50,387 nucleotides of DNA from Hylemonella sp. (GCA_030695415.1 JAUYQZ010000022.1:1-50387), one strand, 5' to 3'; shown: positions 1 through 9,345, counted from the first letter of the stretch. Made by a program: numbers and translations. The notes: generated by a model from the letters alone, not told the origin.

Positions 1-1164
1 GATGACCTCGCCGTCGCCCCGCAGCACCTGGTAGACCACGCTGGGCGCGGTGGTGATCAGGTCCTGGTCGAATTCACGCTCCAGCCGCTCCTGCACGATC
101 TCCATGTGCAGCAGGCCCAGGAAGCCGCAGCGGAAGCCGAAGCCCAGGGCTTGCGACACTTCGGGCTCGAAATGCAATGAGGCATCGTTGAGCTTGAGCT
201 TTTCCAGGCTGTCGCGCAGGGCTTCGTACTGGTTGGCTTCGGTGGGGTACAGGCCGGCAAACACCTGCGGCTGGATTTCCTTGAAGCCGGGCAAGGCCTC
301 GGTGGCCGGACCGGCGTTGTTGGGCAGCTTCTTTTCCAGCGTCACGGTATCGCCCACCTTGGCGGCCTGCAGCTCGCGGATACCGGCAATGATGTAACCC
401 ACTTCGCCGGCCCGCAGAGACTCACGCGGCTGGTTGGCCGGCGTGAACACGCCCAGGCTGCCGGCTTCGTAGACGGCGTTGGCGGCCATCAGCCGGATGC
501 GCTCGCCCTTGAGCAGGCGACCGTCGACCACCCGCACCAGCATGACCACGCCAACGTAGCTGTCGAACCAGCTGTCGACGATCATGGCGCGCAGCGGGCC
601 GTCCGGATCACCCTTGGGCGCTGGAATCCGGGCGACGATGGCCTCCAGGATGTCGTCCACGCCCATGCCGGTCTTGGCCGAACAGGGAATGGCGTCGTCG
701 GCGTCGATGCCGATCACATCCTCGATCTCGGACTTGGCATTCTCGGGATCGGCATTGGGCAGATCCATCTTGTTGAGTACCGGCAGCACCTCGACACCCA
801 GATCGAGCGCGGTGTAGCAATTGGCAACCGTCTGCGCTTCCACACCCTGGCTGGCATCAACCACCAGCAAGGCGCCCTCGCAGGCCGAGAGTGATCGGCT
901 GACCTCGTAGGAAAAATCCACGTGGCCGGGCGTGTCGATCAGATTGAGGTTGTAGACCTGTCCGTCACGCGCCTTGTATTGCAGCGCCGCAGTCTGCGCC
1001 TTGATGGTTATCCCACGCTCTTTCTCGATATCCATGGAGTCGAGCACCTGTGCCTCCATCTCGCGATCTTCCAAGCCGCCACAGCGCTGGATCAAGCGGT
1101 CTGCCAGCGTCGATTTGCCATGATCGATGTGCGCGATGATCGAAAAATTTCTGATGTGCTTCAT
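1..1164 (-). CDS. lepA: Elongation factor 4 (LepA), 3' end cut by the window
   Basis: Ribosome-associated translational GTPase that back-translocates or remodels stalled ribosomes. The visible 388 residues start [10 protein letters not shown] and carry the G1 loop AHIDHGKST at residues 11-19, then DTPGH (G3), NKMD (G4) and SAKTG (G5), so the whole GTPase domain and the following beta-barrel domains are present. The family is about 600 residues long, so the C-terminal third lies outside the window. It follows mucD on the same strand, but a 500-bp gap containing a terminator separates them, so lepA may be transcribed on its own. Identification is secure; the start is the first ATG before the conserved N-terminus. 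Confidence 0.97.
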   Translation of the reverse strand, partial: MKHIRNFSIIAHIDHGKSTLADRLIQRCGGLEDREMEAQVLDSMDIEKERGITIKAQTAALQYKARDGQVYNLNLIDTPGHVDFSYEVSRSLSACEGALLVVDASQGVEAQTVANCYTALDLGVEVLPVLNKMDLPNADPENAKSEIEDVIGIDADDAIPCSAKTGMGVDDILEAIVARIPAPKGDPDGPLRAMIVDSWFDSYVGVVMLVRVVDGRLLKGERIRLMAANAVYEAGSLGVFTPANQPRESLRAGEVGYIIAGIRELQAAKVGDTVTLEKKLPNNAGPATEALPGFKEIQPQVFAGLYPTEANQYEALRDSLEKLKLNDASLHFEPEVSQALGFGFRCGFLGLLHMEIVQERLEREFDQDLITTAPSVVYQVLRGDGEVI

Positions 1165-1206
1165 CAACGAGAACGCTTAAGTGGTTGAATTTAAAAAGAC
1201 GCGGGC

Positions 1207-1239
1207 AAGAAAAAGGGCGCGTCGGGTTGTGACGCGCCC
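1207..1239 (-). terminator. Rho-independent terminator just upstream of lepA
   Basis: Perfect 9-bp stem (1215-1223 pairs with 1231-1239) with a 7-nt loop, followed in the minus direction by TTTTTCTT (1207-1214). No comparable T-run lies on the plus side, so it works leftward. It sits only 43 bp before the lepA start codon, so it ends or attenuates a transcript arriving from the gap. Confidence 0.8.
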
Positions 1240-1353
1240 TGAACCAACAATCTATGGCAACTGCGATAGTTGGAGCTTCATTGTAGGCAAAAAGGTCGCC
1301 CCGTACAGCCCGAAAAATCGCAAATTTCCTTCGTTGCGACGTCACAACAAGAA

Positions 1354-1375
1354 TTTATCAACAGTTTATCAACAG
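1354..1375. repeat. Two abutting 11-bp direct repeats
   Basis: The 11-mer TTTATCAACAG occurs twice without a gap (1354-1364, 1365-1375) in an AT-rich patch of the non-coding gap. It resembles a DnaA box but differs from TTATCCACA at the key C, so no origin is claimed. Confidence 0.6.
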
Positions 1376-1503
1376 ATTTGGGCGCGCTTGGCTTGAACAA
1401 CTTGTGGGTGATCTGTGGATCCTTCTGCATGAAGGCTCACAGATCCCGTATGGTGGATTCAGAGCACGTTCATATGCATGTAATGCGCATCAAATCCTCG
1501 GGC

Positions 1504-1532
1504 ATTCTAACCAAAATGTCCATCTCCGGCAA
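1504..1532 (-). promoter_or_regulatory. Sigma-70-like promoter in the mucD-lepA gap
   Basis: On the minus strand TTGCCG (1527-1532) is followed after exactly 17 bp by TAGAAT (1504-1509), matching the -35 at 4/6 and the -10 at 5/6. It points toward lepA and is the best promoter candidate seen in the 500-bp gap. Confidence 0.5.
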
Positions 1533-1619
1533 ATAAGTCAGTAAATACAAACTTATCGCCAAATATCGGGCGAGGGAAATACTGAGAATATTTTTGAGCT
1601 CCAGGCCCCATAAAGCAAT

Positions 1620-1647
1620 GCCCCCAGCCCGAATCAGGATGGGGGGC
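1620..1647 (-). terminator. Possible terminator after mucD
   Basis: A 6-bp GC arm pair (1620-1625 with 1642-1647) lies 17 bp after the mucD stop and is followed in the minus direction by a weak T-rich stretch. The 16-nt loop and poor T-run make it a weaker candidate than the one at 1207-1239. Confidence 0.35.
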
Positions 1648-1664
1648 CCGGGCCCAACAAGCTC

Positions 1665-3134
1665 TCAGCGCTGAGGGCGAATCACCGCGTACTGGGCCCA
1701 TTCACCCCGGCGGAACAGTACATGGACCGGCTTGCCTTTCTCGAGCTTGCCCTGCAGAGCTTCGAATTCGCGCACGCTGGCGACCTCGATATTCGCCAGG
1801 GCCAGGATCACATCGCCCTCGCGCAGGCCGGCACGGGCGGCGGCCTCGACCGCTGATTCCACCCGCACGCCGCCCTTGAGATTGAGCTCCTTTTTCTGCG
1901 ACTCGCTCAGTTCGGTCACGGTCAGGCCCAGGGTCGGCGCCGCACCGGAACGCGGCTTGTCCTCACGCTCCTTGCGCGCCACCGGCTTCTCGGCCTCGAA
2001 CTCACCAATGGTTACCGCGAGCTCCTTGCTGCTGCCGCGGCGAAACACGGTCAGCGCGCTGCGCGTACCCGGCTTGAGGCTGCCGACCACGCGCGGCAAG
2101 TCGGCCGATTTCTCGATGGTCTTGCCATCGACCCGGGTGATGATGTCGCCGGCTTCCACCCCGGCCTTCTCGGCGGGCGAGCCGGTCTCCACCCCACGCA
2201 CCAGTGCGCCTTGGGGCTTGCCCAGGCCGATGGCCTCAGCCACCTCCTTCGTCACCTGGTCGATCTGCACGCCGATACGGCCGCGCGTCACGCGCCCGCT
2301 GGCACGCAGCTGCTCGCTCACGCGCATGGCCTCGTCGATCGGAATCGCGAAGGCAATGCCCATGTAGCCGCCCGAGCGAGAATAGATCTGGCTGTTGATG
2401 CCTACGACCTCGCCGCGCAAGTTGATCAGCGGTCCGCCCGAGTTGCCGGGGTTGATGGCCACGTCCGTCTGGATCAGGGGCAGGTAGTCGCCTGTGTCGC
2501 GCTGCTTGGCGCTGACGATGCCAGCCGTCACGGTGTTCTCCAGGCCGAAGGGCGAGCCGATAGCCATCACCCACTCACCCACTTTGAGTCGGCTCACGTC
2601 ACCGATCTTCACCGCCGGAAGGCCGATCGCGTCGATCTTGACAACCGCCACGTCGGTGCGCTTGTCGGCCCCCACGATGCGCGCCTTGAATTCGCGCTTG
2701 TCGGGCAGCGTGACGAGCACTTCGTCGGCTCCATCCACCACGTGGGCATTGGTCATGATGAAACCATCAGCGGACACGACGAAGCCGGAGCCCACCCCGC
2801 GCGGCTGCTCCTCGGGCTGCGGCCGGCCCGAGCGTGGCGCCTGGCGCGGCAGGTTGGGCGGCACCGGCAATCCGAAACGACGGAAGAACTCCAGCATCTC
2901 TTCGTCCACACCGCTGTCCTCAGCGGCGCGGGGGTTGATTTTTTCCAGCGTGCGGATGTTGACCACCGAAGGCCCGACCTGATCGACCAGTTCGGTGAAA
3001 TCGGGCAGGCCACGCCCTTGAGCGAAGGCCGCGCCGTTCATGAACGAGAAGGCCATTGCCAGCAGGAAAATCGTCCCCGATGTGAACAGCTTGCGCCTGA
3101 ACCTGGTGGACACCGATATTGCCGTCACAGACAT
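1665..3134 (-). CDS. mucD: DegP/HtrA-family periplasmic serine protease MucD
   Basis: Periplasmic protease and chaperone that removes misfolded envelope proteins in the sigma-E response. The 489-residue protein starts MSVTAISVS and has a signal peptide ending near the Ala-Phe-Ala-Gln segment around residue 40. The trypsin-like domain shows the triad His131 (TNAHVV), Asp161 (RTDVAVV) and Ser232 (GNSGGPL). Two PDZ domains follow, the first around GALVRGVETGSPAEKAGV and the second near the C-terminus. A longer reading starting at 3251 would put about 39 residues ahead of the signal peptide, so 3134 is preferred. It is the last gene of rpoE-rseA-mucB-mucD, 58 bp after mucB. Confidence 0.94.
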   Translation of the reverse strand: MSVTAISVSTRFRRKLFTSGTIFLLAMAFSFMNGAAFAQGRGLPDFTELVDQVGPSVVNIRTLEKINPRAAEDSGVDEEMLEFFRRFGLPVPPNLPRQAPRSGRPQPEEQPRGVGSGFVVSADGFIMTNAHVVDGADEVLVTLPDKREFKARIVGADKRTDVAVVKIDAIGLPAVKIGDVSRLKVGEWVMAIGSPFGLENTVTAGIVSAKQRDTGDYLPLIQTDVAINPGNSGGPLINLRGEVVGINSQIYSRSGGYMGIAFAIPIDEAMRVSEQLRASGRVTRGRIGVQIDQVTKEVAEAIGLGKPQGALVRGVETGSPAEKAGVEAGDIITRVDGKTIEKSADLPRVVGSLKPGTRSALTVFRRGSSKELAVTIGEFEAEKPVARKEREDKPRSGAAPTLGLTVTELSESQKKELNLKGGVRVESAVEAAARAGLREGDVILALANIEVASVREFEALQGKLEKGKPVHVLFRRGEWAQYAVIRPQR

Positions 3135-3192
3135 GTTGAACCTCGTGTGATCAAACGATTGAAGAAAAAAAGGAAAGCCATGAATACAGGGC

Positions 3193-4227
3193 TCATGGCG
3201 TGCGCTCAAGCCCCTGCGAGAAAACCTGCAGGGTCTGGGCCGGAACCTCACCCACGATCGTCAGCCACCAGGAAGCCCCGCCAGCCATGACGCGGCGTAC
3301 CAGCGCATGGGTGGCGCCCAGGGCTTGCAACCCTTCGTGGGCATGCCGGCGTGGGTCATAGGACTCGATGAACACCGAGACCGAGGCCAGCCCATCTGAA
3401 AACACCCATTGCACCGCATCCGCACCCTTGGCCGAAGGGCGGCGGTAGCAACTCATGGCGCGGAAGCCGGGCACCTCCTGGGCCAGTCGCCAGCCTTCGG
3501 CCGCCGGCGTGGTCTTCACCATCGCAGGAGTCTCAAGCTTGTAGCCCTCGGTGTTGCCCATCATGCGGCTGAGTTTTTCCATACTCACAGGCGCATCAAG
3601 CTGAAGCTCCGAGAAAGCCACCTGTTCCAGAACGCGACCCTGCGCGTCCAGAGTCTGCAGCTTGACCACCAGTCCCGTACGCTTTTCGCTCCAGATGAGG
3701 TAGCCAAATCGCAACTTGTCACGGGGGACCAGCTGCACGATGTCAGCTTCGAAGCCGGCCACCCGCTCGCTTCCCTGCGCGCTGGCGCTGTAGTGCTGAT
3801 CTATGGCTGCGTCCACGGACTTGAGCAGGTTCGGGAACAAGCCCAGAGCCTCGCGCTTCTCCGCCACGGCCACCCCGCTCTGCGGTGAGAAGGTGATCAC
3901 CTCGTCATTGCGCCGGAAGGTCGAACGCGGCGTGCCGGTCAGCGACTCCACGCGCTCCATCTGCTGCTGGCCGTCGCACACGTGCCAGACGCGAGCGCTG
4001 GCCATGTTGCCACCGGAGGACACCACCAGGGTTCCGATGTAGGCACGGCGGCGCGAGGCCTCGTGCATGCGCAGCAGCCATTCGGAAATGCTGCGCTCGC
4101 GCGCTGGCGGCGAGGCTGCGGGGGCCAGCGACTGCTCCGCACCGGCCACCGGCAGCAGGCCATACAGCAGGGCGACCAGGACGCCCAGGCGCAGCCAGGT
4201 GACAAACGACATTGAAGACATATCCAT
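3193..4227 (-). CDS. mucB: Sigma-E regulatory protein MucB/RseB
   Basis: Periplasmic lipid or outer-membrane-protein-stress sensor that binds the anti-sigma factor RseA and shields it from proteolysis. The 344-residue product has a signal peptide (VLVALLYGLLPVAGAEQ) followed by the two-domain MucB/RseB fold; the N-terminal part (WLLRMHEASRRRAYIGTLVV) and the C-terminal MucB_S domain are recognisable. The ATG at 4227 lies 7 nt after the rseA stop and begins MDMSSMSF; ATGs at 4221 and 4212 are alternatives. Its position between rseA and mucD is the standard gamma/beta-proteobacterial order. Confidence 0.9.
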   Translation of the reverse strand: MDMSSMSFVTWLRLGVLVALLYGLLPVAGAEQSLAPAASPPARERSISEWLLRMHEASRRRAYIGTLVVSSGGNMASARVWHVCDGQQQMERVESLTGTPRSTFRRNDEVITFSPQSGVAVAEKREALGLFPNLLKSVDAAIDQHYSASAQGSERVAGFEADIVQLVPRDKLRFGYLIWSEKRTGLVVKLQTLDAQGRVLEQVAFSELQLDAPVSMEKLSRMMGNTEGYKLETPAMVKTTPAAEGWRLAQEVPGFRAMSCYRRPSAKGADAVQWVFSDGLASVSVFIESYDPRRHAHEGLQALGATHALVRRVMAGGASWWLTIVGEVPAQTLQVFSQGLERTP

Positions 4228-4234
4228 GCCGGTT

Positions 4235-4828
4235 TCAGCGCGACGGGCGCTCAAACGTCGCATTGCGCAGGAAACCCGCCGGCATCTGAAGGGCTGATGT
4301 CCCTCCCAGCTGCTGATGGGCGGAGATCAGCTGGTCCAGCCGTGGATCACGGATCATGACGGGCGTTTCAGCGCCTGCGGCCGGTGCCGCCGATGCGGGC
4401 AACGGCACGGCAACCGCCATCTGTGCGCTTGGCTGCAAGGGGAATGTCAGTTGCCAGCCCAGCACGGCGACCACCGCCAGGGAACTCAGGCCGGCCACCA
4501 GCTTCCAGCGCCACACACCATCGTTGGCGCTGGGCTGTACGGTGACCCGACCCACCCTGACGCCCGGCTGCGCGGGAACACTCTCCTGCTGCAGACGCAG
4601 TCTCAGGCGCGCCAGGAAGGCGGCGTCATGCCCATTGACCGCTGCGCCGGCACCTGCACGCAAGACATCGCCGACCAGGTGGTAGCTGTGCCAAAACGAT
4701 TGCGCCTCAGCGCTGGACTCCAGGACGTCGAGAGCCTGCGTGAACTCCGCACCCCGCAGTTCGCCATCGGCCAATGCCGAAGCCAGTTCATGGTCCTGCT
4801 CTGCCTGCTGCATCCGGATTCCTTGCAT
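4235..4828 (-). CDS. rseA: Anti-sigma-E factor RseA/MucA
   Basis: Inner-membrane anti-sigma factor that holds RpoE inactive until cleaved by DegS- and RseP-type proteases. The 197-residue protein has the N-terminal RseA domain (LASALADGELRG, FWHSYHLVGDVLR) that contacts sigma, and a single membrane segment (LVAGLSSLAVVAVLGWQLTF) near residue 110. A proline/alanine-rich periplasmic tail follows. The ATG at 4828 is preferred because AGGAAC lies 8 nt upstream; an ATG at 4843 overlaps the rpoE stop and would also allow coupling. It sits directly after rpoE in the same operon. Confidence 0.9.
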   Translation of the reverse strand: MQGIRMQQAEQDHELASALADGELRGAEFTQALDVLESSAEAQSFWHSYHLVGDVLRAGAGAAVNGHDAAFLARLRLRLQQESVPAQPGVRVGRVTVQPSANDGVWRWKLVAGLSSLAVVAVLGWQLTFPLQPSAQMAVAVPLPASAAPAAGAETPVMIRDPRLDQLISAHQQLGGTSALQMPAGFLRNATFERPSR

Positions 4829-4836
4829 GTCTGTTC

Positions 4837-5460
4837 CTACCATCGTTTGCCTGTCTGTCGGTCCAGCATGGGACGCACCCTCGCAGAGATCGCCTCGCGC
4901 GCCCGGAAAATGCGCGAACGCACTGTGCCGATCGGGCAGTTCATCACAGCGGCAATGTCCTCGTAACTCAATCCCTCGATCTCGCGCAGGGTCACCGCCT
5001 GCCGCAAATCATCCGGCAGGGCCTCCAGGCCCGCCTGCACAGCCTCAGCGATCTCGCGAGCGGCCAGCAGGGTTTCCGGCGTTTCCTCCGCTATTGGTTC
5101 GTTTCCTGGCTGAAAAGTTTCATCGTCATCGCCCGCAGGCCGCCATGCGGCCTCGGTGACCAGGGGGTCGTTCTTGAGTTCCAGCAAGGTTTTCTTGGCC
5201 GTATTGACCGCAATGCGATACAGCCAGGTATAAAACTGCGCCTCGCCGCGGAACTGATGCAGCGCCCGGTAGGCGCGAATAAAGGTCTCCTGCGCGATGT
5301 CTTCCACGAGATCAACGTCGCGCACCATGCGCGCGATCAGGCGCTGGATGCGGCGCTGGTACTTGATGACCAGCAACTCAAAGGCCCGCTTGTCCCCCGC
5401 CTGGGCGCGCTCCACCAGCTGGGCGTCGCTGTCACCCGGGGCAAGCGGTGCCTCCTTCAC
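4837..5460 (-). CDS. rpoE: RNA polymerase sigma-E (ECF) factor RpoE
   Basis: ECF sigma factor directing the envelope-stress regulon. The 207-residue product has region 2 (LVIKYQRRIQRLIARMV, then DLVEDIAQETFIRAYRAL and FYTWLYRIAVNTAKK) and region 4 (LPDDLRQAVTLREIEGLSY, then IGTVRSRIFRARE). There is no ATG at the expected place. The GTG at 5460 is chosen because GGAG lies 8 nt upstream and the codon overlaps the stop of the preceding gene as GTGA, which suggests translational coupling. The longer in-frame reading (to 5853) contains only low-complexity antisense sequence. Operon partners are rseA, mucB and mucD. Confidence 0.95.
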   Translation of the reverse strand: MKEAPLAPGDSDAQLVERAQAGDKRAFELLVIKYQRRIQRLIARMVRDVDLVEDIAQETFIRAYRALHQFRGEAQFYTWLYRIAVNTAKKTLLELKNDPLVTEAAWRPAGDDDETFQPGNEPIAEETPETLLAAREIAEAVQAGLEALPDDLRQAVTLREIEGLSYEDIAAVMNCPIGTVRSRIFRAREAISARVRPMLDRQTGKRW

Positions 5461-5924
5461 GATCCCGACTCCGGGTGTGCGCGGGGTTCGGACGGATTCC
5501 TTGTGGCCGCGACCGGCGCGTACACGGCGCGGCGCAGACTGATCCACATCAGCGGCGCCATCTGACGCTCTGGCCAGAGCCAGAAACCCCGTCCGTCCAA
5601 TGGCAGGAATTCCAGCAACAAGCCATGCTGCCAGTCCAGGCGCGCCCGGACCTTGCCATCGTGGCGCCGCCCCTGAGCCTCCCAGCTCCATGACTGCCCA
5701 TCCCAAGCCAGCAGCCCTTCCTCGGGGCGCCGCAGTTCTGCATGAGCCAACACGGCGCCACTCAGCGCGAACAGCACGGCGAGGCCGTGAACAGAAGTGA
5801 GTCGCTCCGACTGCAGGGCCCAGGCGATGCAGGTCAGTGCGCCCAGCAACCAAGGCAGCAGGATGCCGACCCTGCGCACGTTAGAGCGCCCCACCGGATA
5901 CGAAACCGCTGGGGCGCTGTGCAT
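5457..5924 (-). CDS. YgfX/CptA-like two-helix membrane protein
   Basis: A 155-residue protein of uncertain role. It has two hydrophobic helices (ILLPWLLGALTCIAWAL and a second near VLFALSGAVLAHAEL), then a soluble tail with LLAWDGQSWSW, a basic stretch, GLLLEFLPLDGRGFWLW and a final basic helix. This layout, with two helices followed by a small beta domain ending in a W/L-rich strand and an LRR-like helix, resembles YgfX/CptA proteins; that is my inference from layout and motif order. It lies 21 nt after fabF and its stop overlaps the rpoE start by 4 nt, so it probably shares a transcript with both. Confidence 0.6.
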   Translation of the reverse strand: MHSAPAVSYPVGRSNVRRVGILLPWLLGALTCIAWALQSERLTSVHGLAVLFALSGAVLAHAELRRPEEGLLAWDGQSWSWEAQGRRHDGKVRARLDWQHGLLLEFLPLDGRGFWLWPERQMAPLMWISLRRAVYAPVAATRNPSEPRAHPESGS

Positions 5925-5945
5925 GGTGATGGGCAGTCGTGCGCT

Positions 5946-7190
5946 TCAGATGCGCTTGAAGACCAGGGTACCGTTGGTTCCGCCGAAGCCGAAATTGTTC
6001 TTCACCGCGACGTTGATCTTCATGTCCCGCGCGGTGTTGGCGCAGTAATCGAGATCGCACTCCGGATCCTGGTTGAAGATATTGATGGTGGGCGGGCTCT
6101 TCTGGTGATGCAACGCAAGTACGGTGAAGACCGACTCGATGCCGCCAGCGCCACCCAGGAGGTGACCGGTCATGGATTTGGTCGAATTGACCACGGCCTT
6201 CTTCGCGTGCTCACCCAGCGCCGCCTTGATGGCGTTGGTCTCGTTGGTGTCGCCCAAGGGCGTGGAAGTACCGTGTGCATTCAGGTAATCGACCTGATCA
6301 GCGTTGACCCCAGCGTTGCGCATCGCCCCCAGCATGGCGCGACGGGGACCATCCATATTTGGTGCGGTCATGTGGCCGGCGTCCGCGCTCATGCCAAAAC
6401 CGGCCAATTCAGCGTAGATCCTGGCACCGCGCGCCTTGGCGTGCTCGTACTCTTCAAGCACCATGACACCCGCCCCCTCGCCCAGAACGAAACCATCGCG
6501 ATCCTTGTCCCAGGGACGCGATGCCGTCATGGGATCGTCGTTGCGGGTGGACAGGGCGCGCATCGCCGCAAAGCCACCCACGCCCAGCGGAGACACCGTG
6601 GCTTCGGAGCCACCCGCAATCATCACGTCGGCGTCGCCATACTCGATCAGTCGGCCCGCCTGACCGATGCTATGCAGGCCCGTGGTGCAAGCCGTGACGA
6701 TGGCCAGATTCGGGCCCTTGAAACCGTAACGCATCGAGACATGGCCGGAAATCATGTTGATGATGGAGGCCGGCACGAAGAAGGGAGAAATCCGGCGCGG
6801 ACCCCGGCTGGCGTACTCGGCATGCGTCTCTTCGATCAGCGGCAGACCACCAATGCCCGAGCCGATCAGGCAGCCGATGCGTACCGCCTGCTCTTCATTG
6901 AGGCCTTCACCCGTCGGCAGGCCCGAATCTTCCACCGCCTGCATGGCCGCGGCAACGCCGTAGTGGATGAAGGTGTCCATCGTGCGAGCTTCCTTGCTGC
7001 CGATGTACTTCTCAAGTTCGAAACCCTTGACCTCGCCGGCAATCTTGCAGGAAAAGCTGGAGGCATCGAATCGGGTGATCAGACCAATGCCGGAGCGGCC
7101 CGCCAGCAGACTGGACCAGGACTCCCCCACGGTATTGCCAACCGGGCTGATACAGCCCATACCTGTTACGACGACGCGACGACGGGACAT
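5946..7190 (-). CDS. fabF: 3-oxoacyl-ACP synthase II
   Basis: Beta-ketoacyl-ACP synthase that elongates acyl-ACP in type II fatty-acid synthesis, including unsaturated chains. The 414-residue protein starts [16 protein letters not shown]. The active-site cysteine is in [10 protein letters not shown], and the two catalytic histidines are in [11 protein letters not shown] and [11 protein letters not shown]. The C-terminal NNFGFGGTN motif is intact. It is the last fab gene of the operon, downstream of acpP, and precedes the YgfX-like gene by 21 nt. Confidence 0.97.
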   Translation of the reverse strand: MSRRRVVVTGMGCISPVGNTVGESWSSLLAGRSGIGLITRFDASSFSCKIAGEVKGFELEKYIGSKEARTMDTFIHYGVAAAMQAVEDSGLPTGEGLNEEQAVRIGCLIGSGIGGLPLIEETHAEYASRGPRRISPFFVPASIINMISGHVSMRYGFKGPNLAIVTACTTGLHSIGQAGRLIEYGDADVMIAGGSEATVSPLGVGGFAAMRALSTRNDDPMTASRPWDKDRDGFVLGEGAGVMVLEEYEHAKARGARIYAELAGFGMSADAGHMTAPNMDGPRRAMLGAMRNAGVNADQVDYLNAHGTSTPLGDTNETNAIKAALGEHAKKAVVNSTKSMTGHLLGGAGGIESVFTVLALHHQKSPPTINIFNQDPECDLDYCANTARDMKINVAVKNNFGFGGTNGTLVFKRI

Positions 7191-7305
7191 AGATTTCTGA
7201 GCAGGCTAGTAAACAGGAACCACCGCAAACGCAACACCCCATCCGGATGGGCAGGCCGCTTGCGGAGACGGGCGGCAGGGCGCGCCGCAACCGCCGGGGT
7301 GGCCA

Positions 7306-7581
<276 letters not shown>

Positions 7582-7588
7582 TTAGCTG

Positions 7589-7613
7589 GCCCGGGAAAAG
7601 GGTTTTCCCGGGC
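7589..7613. terminator. 11-bp perfect palindrome between fabG and acpP
   Basis: Arms 7589-7599 and 7603-7613 are perfectly complementary around a 3-nt loop. The RNA hairpin would be strong, but in the transcribed (minus) direction it is followed by CAGCTAAAATC rather than a clean T-run. It may be a partial terminator or an RNase-resistant 5' boundary for the abundant acpP message. Confidence 0.5.
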
Positions 7614-7651
7614 TGCTGCCGCACGGATAATTCGGCTTGATCCTTGCATCG

Positions 7652-8398
7652 TTACATGTACATGCCGCCGTTGACGTGCAGCTCCTGCCCCGTCACGTAG
7701 CCGGCATGCGGCGAGGCCAGGTAGGCCACGGCGTGCGCAATGTCGGCCGGCTTGCCCAGATGGCCCAGTGGAATCTGCCCCAAGAGGGCTTTCTGCTGCT
7801 CTTCAGGCAGGTGGGCCGTCATGTCGGTTTCGATGAAACCCGGCGCCACGCAGTTCACCGTGATGTTGCGCGTGCCGAGTTCTCGCGCCAAGGCACGCGT
7901 CATGCCGGCCACGCCGGCTTTGGCTGCGGCGTAGTTGGCCTGGCCCGGATTGCCCGAGGCGCCAACGACCGAGGTGATGCTGATGATGCGGCCGTATCGC
8001 TGCTTCATCATGGTACGCATCACCGCCCGGCTCATGCGGAACACCGCCTTGAGGTTGGTATCCAGCACCTCGTCCCACTCGCCATCTTTCATGCGCATGG
8101 CCAGGTTGTCACGCGTGATGCCGGCATTGTTGACCAGCACGTGCAGGGCGCCCTGCTCCTTGACGATGGCGTCGATGGCAGCATCGCAGCCTGCGGCATC
8201 GTTGACGTTGAGCTTGATGCCCTTGCAACCATTGAAGGCCGCCAGGGCCGCGCTGATCTTCGCGGCGCCTTCGTCGCTGGTCGCGGTTCCAATGACCTTG
8301 AGACCCCGGTGAGCCAGCTCGTACGCGATGGCTGCGCCGATGCCGCGCGAGGCGCCCGTCACCAGGGCGACCTGCCCCTCAAACTTGATGTCACTCAT
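7652..8398 (-). CDS. fabG: 3-oxoacyl-ACP reductase
   Basis: NADPH-dependent reductase for the first reduction of the fatty-acid cycle. The 248-residue SDR has the cofactor loop TGASRGIG, the NNAG motif, the catalytic Ser in SITSVVG and the YAAAKAG (Y-x3-K) pair. The C-terminal GYVTGQELHVNGGMYM is typical of FabG. The ATG at 8398 overlaps the fabD stop by 4 nt (ATGA); the longer frame extending to 8554 is antisense to fabD coding and is rejected. Confidence 0.97.
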   Translation of the reverse strand: MSDIKFEGQVALVTGASRGIGAAIAYELAHRGLKVIGTATSDEGAAKISAALAAFNGCKGIKLNVNDAAGCDAAIDAIVKEQGALHVLVNNAGITRDNLAMRMKDGEWDEVLDTNLKAVFRMSRAVMRTMMKQRYGRIISITSVVGASGNPGQANYAAAKAGVAGMTRALARELGTRNITVNCVAPGFIETDMTAHLPEEQQKALLGQIPLGHLGKPADIAHAVAYLASPHAGYVTGQELHVNGGMYM

Positions 8399-9345
8399 GC
8401 CAAAGCTCCTTTGACTTCCACCAGCGTGGCCGGATCGAACAGGGCCATGCCCGTGAGTTCCGGGTCGATGCGCTTGACCATGCCGGCCAGCACCTTGCCC
8501 GGACCGCATTCCACGATGTGGGCGATGCCGTGTGCCTTGATGGACTGTACGCATTCCACCCAGCGTACCGGGCCAAAGGCCTGGCGGTACAGGGCGTCGC
8601 GGATGCGATCGGCATCGACCTCCACCGCCACATCGATATTGTTGATGAGCGTGATGCGCGGCTCGCCCAGATCCAACTCCTCGAGACGCTCGCGCAACTT
8701 CTCGGCGGCCGGTTTCATGAGGCTGGAGTGGAAAGGTGCGGACACCGGCAGCGACAGGGCGCGCTTCGCACCGTTGGCCTTGAGCACTTCGCAGGCCTTC
8801 TCGACCGCAGCTTTGGATCCCGCAATCACGGTCTGGGCCGGATCATTGAAATTCACGGCTTCGACCACTTCGTTCGAATCCGGACCGAAGGACTGCACCA
8901 CCTCGGCACAGCCCGCGATCACCTTGGCCGCATCCATCCCGAGGATGGCGGCCATGGCGCCAGTGCCCACTGGCACCGCCTCCTGCATGGCCTGGGCACG
9001 GAAGCGCACCAGTGGCACGGCCTGCGACAGCGTCAGCATGCCGGCCGCCACCATGGCCGAATACTCACCCAGGGAATGGCCAGCCACAGCGGCTGGGGTG
9101 ACGCCGGTCTCGCTCATCCAGACACGGTAGGCGGCCACGCCAGCCACCAGCATGACAGGCTGGGTGTTGGTGGTCAGGGCCAATGCCTCCTTGGGGCCTT
9201 CCTTGATCAGCTGACCCAGGTTTTCGCCCAGGGCATCGGAGGCTTCCTGCAACGCTTCGCGCACTTCAGGATGGTCGCCCCAGGCGTCGAGCATGCCGAC
9301 CGACTGCGACCCCTGGCCCGGAAAGACAAAGGCAAAAGGTTTCAT
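8395..9345 (-). CDS. fabD: Malonyl-CoA:ACP transacylase
   Basis: Transfers malonyl from CoA to ACP to supply the elongation steps. The 316-residue protein has the N-terminal FVFPGQGSQ, the nucleophile elbow GHSLGE and the later catalytic His in APFHSSLM. It is 58 bp downstream of fabH and overlaps fabG by 4 nt, so it is part of the same transcript. Confidence 0.97.
   Translation of the reverse strand: MKPFAFVFPGQGSQSVGMLDAWGDHPEVREALQEASDALGENLGQLIKEGPKEALALTTNTQPVMLVAGVAAYRVWMSETGVTPAAVAGHSLGEYSAMVAAGMLTLSQAVPLVRFRAQAMQEAVPVGTGAMAAILGMDAAKVIAGCAEVVQSFGPDSNEVVEAVNFNDPAQTVIAGSKAAVEKACEVLKANGAKRALSLPVSAPFHSSLMKPAAEKLRERLEELDLGEPRITLINNIDVAVEVDADRIRDALYRQAFGPVRWVECVQSIKAHGIAHIVECGPGKVLAGMVKRIDPELTGMALFDPATLVEVKGALA

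Larger units (their letters stand above)
1207..1497 (-). ncRNA. Candidate small RNA or attenuated lepA leader
   Basis: A promoter-like pair at 1504-1532 would start a minus-strand transcript near 1497, and the terminator at 1207-1239 would end it, giving about 290 nt with no convincing ORF. The transcript would contain a strong two-part hairpin (1410-1417 pairs with 1438-1445, and 1421-1425 with 1431-1435) and two abutting 11-bp direct repeats at 1354-1375. I do not recognise it as a known RNA family. It could be a stand-alone sRNA or a leader that attenuates lepA. Confidence 0.4.

Noticed and set aside
1354..1375. DnaA-box-like sequence suggesting an origin
   Set aside because: The repeats deviate from TTATCCACA at a critical base, and no dnaA, dnaN, gidA or AT-rich unwinding region is nearby.
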